This document shows positions 60,644 to 64,000 of a stretch of 64,000 nucleotides of DNA, one piece after another. Source of the stretch: Floccularia luteovirens (Eukaryota; Basidiomycota; Agaricomycetes; Agaricales; Squamanitaceae). Both the position numbers and the translations under genes were made by a program. The number at the start of each line of letters is the position of its first letter. Positions within the stretch are counted from its first letter, which is position 1. The stretch covers positions 1,054,001 to 1,118,000 of the forward strand of contig VSJF01000001.1 in assembly GCA_009739215.1 (NCBI GenBank), in the 5' to 3' direction. Below the pieces are notes generated by a model that worked only from the letters and a program-made list of their open reading frames with translations, was not told the origin of the DNA and did not search any database.

Positions 60644-63600
60644 ATGGCAGAACGTACGGTTACAAGAGCATCCTCTCGTACAAAAATACAAGCCCAACCG
60701 ACCGAGTTGGCAATAAGGTCAACCAGAACCCGTGCTCCAACCTCAAAAACCCCTGCTCCTACCCCTGGACCAGATACCCAACCAGCCAAAGTAGTAAAGA
60801 AACCTGCCTCAAGGAAACCTTTAGTGAACAGAGATAATGCCGTCGATCCTCCTCCACTTCCAGTTAAATCAAAAGCAAAGCCAGCCGCACGCAAAGCGAC
60901 CAAAGCCATGGGGCCTATCAGACGTGGACCGCGAACCAATCATGGTGAGTGTTATCCAAGTTAGCTAGGGTGAAGACGCTTCCTGATTTACTTTATAGGC
61001 ATATCTTCGGATAAGACCCCAACTAAGTGATGAAGGATCGTCATCAACGCCATATTTGACTCCCCTTTCAGACACACTAGTTAGAATGTCCGAACCACAA
61101 AGCCTTCAGAACAATAGGGCTAGATTTCGACCTTCAAATATAACCCCGTCCTCTACTTATACCTTCTCCCACATATTTGGGCCTAACACTACCCAAGCTG
61201 ATTTCTTCTCTAAAACTACATTACCACTGGTGAAAGATGCGCTTCATGGCCAAAATGGCTTAATCTTCACATATGGCGTGACAAATTCGGGAAAAACGTA
61301 CACAATTCAGGGCGGAACTAAAGAAGGTACCTCTGGCATTCTACCAAGGACTTTGGATGTTATCTTCAATAGTATTGAAGGCCTCCATGGAGAAGGAAGG
61401 GTGAGCATTGCCTTGCTCTCAATTGATCATGCCTCTGACCAAACTACCACATAGTTCCGTCCAGTAAGACTTCATGGTGTTGAGCAGGCGGATCCCACGG
61501 ACCTGACACCTTCGCAAATCCTTCCGGAGCCCACACTGGCTGCAGTCCTTGGCCAGCATCTCGAAAACACGCAAGATGTGGATCATGCTATTGACCCCAC
61601 CAGCGTGAAAGTTGATCGTAATTACGAGTATACAATGTGGCTTTCCTATGTGGAAGTATATAACGAGAAGGTTTACGATCTTCTGGCCTCGGTCAAGGGC
61701 GAATCGGACATTAATTATGAAACAACTGCAGCCCGTGCGCCTAATGGCAAAACGATTCTGTTGACCCGCCAAGCATTACCCCTTAAACCTTCTCCGACTT
61801 GCGACAACGCCGATTCTGAAATAAACGGCAAATATATTTCTGGTCTTAAGCAATTCCGTGTGCAGAGCTCTTCACAAGCTAAAGCACTTGTCAAACTTGG
61901 GCAGCTACACCGCCGCGTTTTTGGTACTCTAGCTAACAAAGAGAGTAGCCGAAGTCATGGTATGGTCATTATTAAAATTGTTAGAGGCCACCGTGGTGAA
62001 AGAAATGCAAGTATCCGCATGCTCTGATCGTGATGGAATGAAATGCTCACACCCTGATCTTAGGATCCAACATCCCTTCAGATATCTCGTCTTACTCTCG
62101 TCGACCTTGCGGGTTCCGAACGGACAAAACACACTCATACCACGGGTGACAGACTAAAAGAAGCAGGGAATATCAACAAATCCCTAATGGTCCTCGGACA
62201 ATGTATGGAAGTTATGCGTTCAAATCAGCGCAAAATTGCGATGAGCCTTTCACAGGAAGGAATTGGTGAAGAGGGGCGCATGGATACTCGAGATATTAAG
62301 AGAACCTTGGCCATTGTGCCTTTTAGGCATAGTAAACTTACGGAAGCTCTTATGGACTATTTTACTGGCGATGGAAGAGTGGTTAGTCATTTCGTAGGAC
62401 CAGAGAGGAAACTCAGCTCACCTTACTAAGGTTATGATCGTAAACGTTAACCCATTCGACACGGGTTATGATGAAAATTCGCATGTTATGAAATTCGCAG
62501 CACTGGCAAGAGAAGTTTACGTGACTCCCGCTCCTGTCCCCCAACAGAGGGTACCTGGACTAACTGGTCCCGGTAAAACACAAGGGACCAAAATCAAAGC
62601 GCTAGGACCTATGTCACTGAACGACCCAGATATTAATCCCCATCCATACAGAAGGAAAGTTACCATTTCCATGGGAGGTCCCGCAGGCAGTAAAAAAGGT
62701 GCCGAAGCCGTCCTAGAGGTTTTAGAAGGTATGTCTTAGAGTTGTAACGTTACTCATTATAAACGATTTATATACAGAGGATGAGCCGAAAGATGAACAA
62801 GAAACAAATGGTGACGATGATGACCCCGGTAACAACCTCATAGAGACTTTATTCGATGAAGTGGAGAGCTTGCGTATGCAGGTAATGTACATTGTGGTCT
62901 CATGCCTTAGATATACTAACCATATACTAGTTGTTCGAGTCAGAGATGAGATGCGCTGTAATAGAAGCGGAAACAAGGGAAGAAGTCATGCGCGAGATGG
63001 AAGATCGTATGAGGAGCATGGAACTAATGTACTCAAGACGCTTGATGAGCGAGGTGATTTCATAAGTGCTTTCATTTAGATCGTGAAAGCTAATGTATAA
63101 TTCCAGCTAGGAACGAAACGAAATGAAGACGGATGCTAAGATCGATTTACTGCATCACTCTGGAATGTTTGCGAGCCCAAGAAAGGCCACAGCAACATCT
63201 TTCCAGGGGGATAGTATTTCGGAGGAAGAAGATGTCGAGAAAAGCTTGGTGTGTTCATCTTGGTTCTCAGGTATATTTGTCTACAACTCATTTACCACTA
63301 AGGTTCATTATGATGAGGAGGGTGAATCATCTGTGGAAAACGATGCAACTAGCATGGAATGGAGGTCGGAATATGAGTCGCCTCTGGCTAAGAAAGGTAA
63401 TTCAAGCTTTTCTGGGACTTTTCTATCCTATATAAACGAGGGCTCAGAGTCTAGCCGGGCAAGAAGTGCAGCAGACAACGCGTCTAGTCGCAATTATACC
63501 GACGATAGCGAGGAATCGGATGTTCAGTATTTATCATCTAGCAACCAGCGCAAGCGCAAAACCCCCTCTGGAAACAAACCAGCGAAACCTCCCCAAGCGA

Positions 63601-63968
63601 CATCTTCCAAGCCTGTGACCATTTCCCATGTTTCACAACTTGCTCAAAGTGTTAAAGACCTGTCAATCCAGAACAGTCCAGCTGATTCCGTCGTTGTTCT
63701 CCCATCCAGAAAGTTCAATCCCGGCCAAGCTTCTGGGGATATTGATGAGGATGACTACGAGTATGAATATACTGCTGTGAAGAAGAAAAAGCGGTATGTT
63801 TCCGAAGCACTTGTATTTTCAAATTGTCGAATTAATAACTTTGCGCCTACCAGACAACTCGGAAAGAAACCTGTGGTGACAGAGGAGGATATCGAGAGAG
63901 TTACGTATACTGTAGAGAAAGCTGTTACTAAAAAGGACGGAACGATAAGAAGAATGCGCGGAAGTTAG
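60644..63968 (+). CDS. Kinesin-6 family motor protein (KIF20/KIF23-like)
   Basis: N-terminal motor with a basic Pro/Ala-rich lead, starting MAERTVTRASSRTKIQAQ. The motor core begins YLRIRP; ATP-binding loop GLIFTYGVTNSGKTYT near 61275 is the kinesin-6 form (GVTNSGKT). YVEVYNEKVYDLL near 61650, switch I NKESSRSHG near 61943 and switch II LVDLAGSERT near 62100 follow, with an insertion between switch elements and HSKLTEAL. One intron (62007-62063) is GC-AG. A neck/coiled-coil part (LFESEMRCAVIEAETREE) and an acidic and Ser-rich tail with KRKTPSG end in RRMRGS. Such motors act at the central spindle and in cytokinesis. Motor residues are intact. Confidence 0.9.
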
Positions 63969-64000
63969 AAGTATACATATAAAGTCGTTGTAGTTCAGAA

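Overview
The window is nuclear DNA of a filamentous basidiomycete, most likely an Agaricomycete. The evidence is gene-dense DNA, short introns of about 50 to 60 bp that interrupt nearly every gene, and protein families that read as basidiomycete orthologues. I recognise no rRNA or tRNA gene and no CRISPR array. Most of the window is ordinary housekeeping chromosome. Splice sites were chosen by eye to keep recognisable family sequence in frame, so internal exon limits are less certain than gene identities.

Left part (1-9.8 kb): the 3' portion of a transportin-3/Mtr10 importin, mitochondrial succinyl-CoA ligase alpha, an acyl-CoA-binding ankyrin protein, mitoribosomal bS16 divergent from an AP endonuclease, LSm5 (five tiny exons, easily missed), and importin alpha. 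Region 9.8-15.7 kb is the accessory island: a tandem duplication of a cytochrome P450 gene. The first copy is a decayed pseudogene and the second can be spliced into an intact P450. Between them sit two nested non-autonomous DNA transposons, one of which is a near full-length foldback palindrome. The duplicated block also carries the tail of the neighbouring dehydrogenase gene, which shows which copy is the source.

Middle part (15.6-43.4 kb): D-2-hydroxyacid dehydrogenase, proteasome Rpn2 divergent from Cox6a, a small GPI-anchored-type secreted protein, ribulose-phosphate epimerase, a Golgi-type DXD glycosyltransferase, pyruvate kinase (with a 9-nt microexon), Mcm3, a small secreted peptide precursor, Prp17 divergent from a Myb plus C2H2 transcription factor, Sgt2 divergent from Prp19. 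Right part (43.8-64 kb): OPT oligopeptide transporter, TauD-type dioxygenase, F-box protein (apparently frameshifted), Alg10, an unknown disordered coiled-coil protein, and the divergent pair Spc105/KNL1 and kinesin-6.

The most novel item is the gene at 33826-34208 (minus). It encodes a signal peptide followed by eight identical copies of the pentapeptide DGRDW. Each copy is followed by a Kex2-type KR/RR site and preceded only by X-Ala or X-Pro dipeptides, the layout of the yeast alpha-factor precursor and of fungal Kex2-processed peptide precursors. The eight copies differ at synonymous sites but not in amino acids, which argues that the pentapeptide itself is selected.
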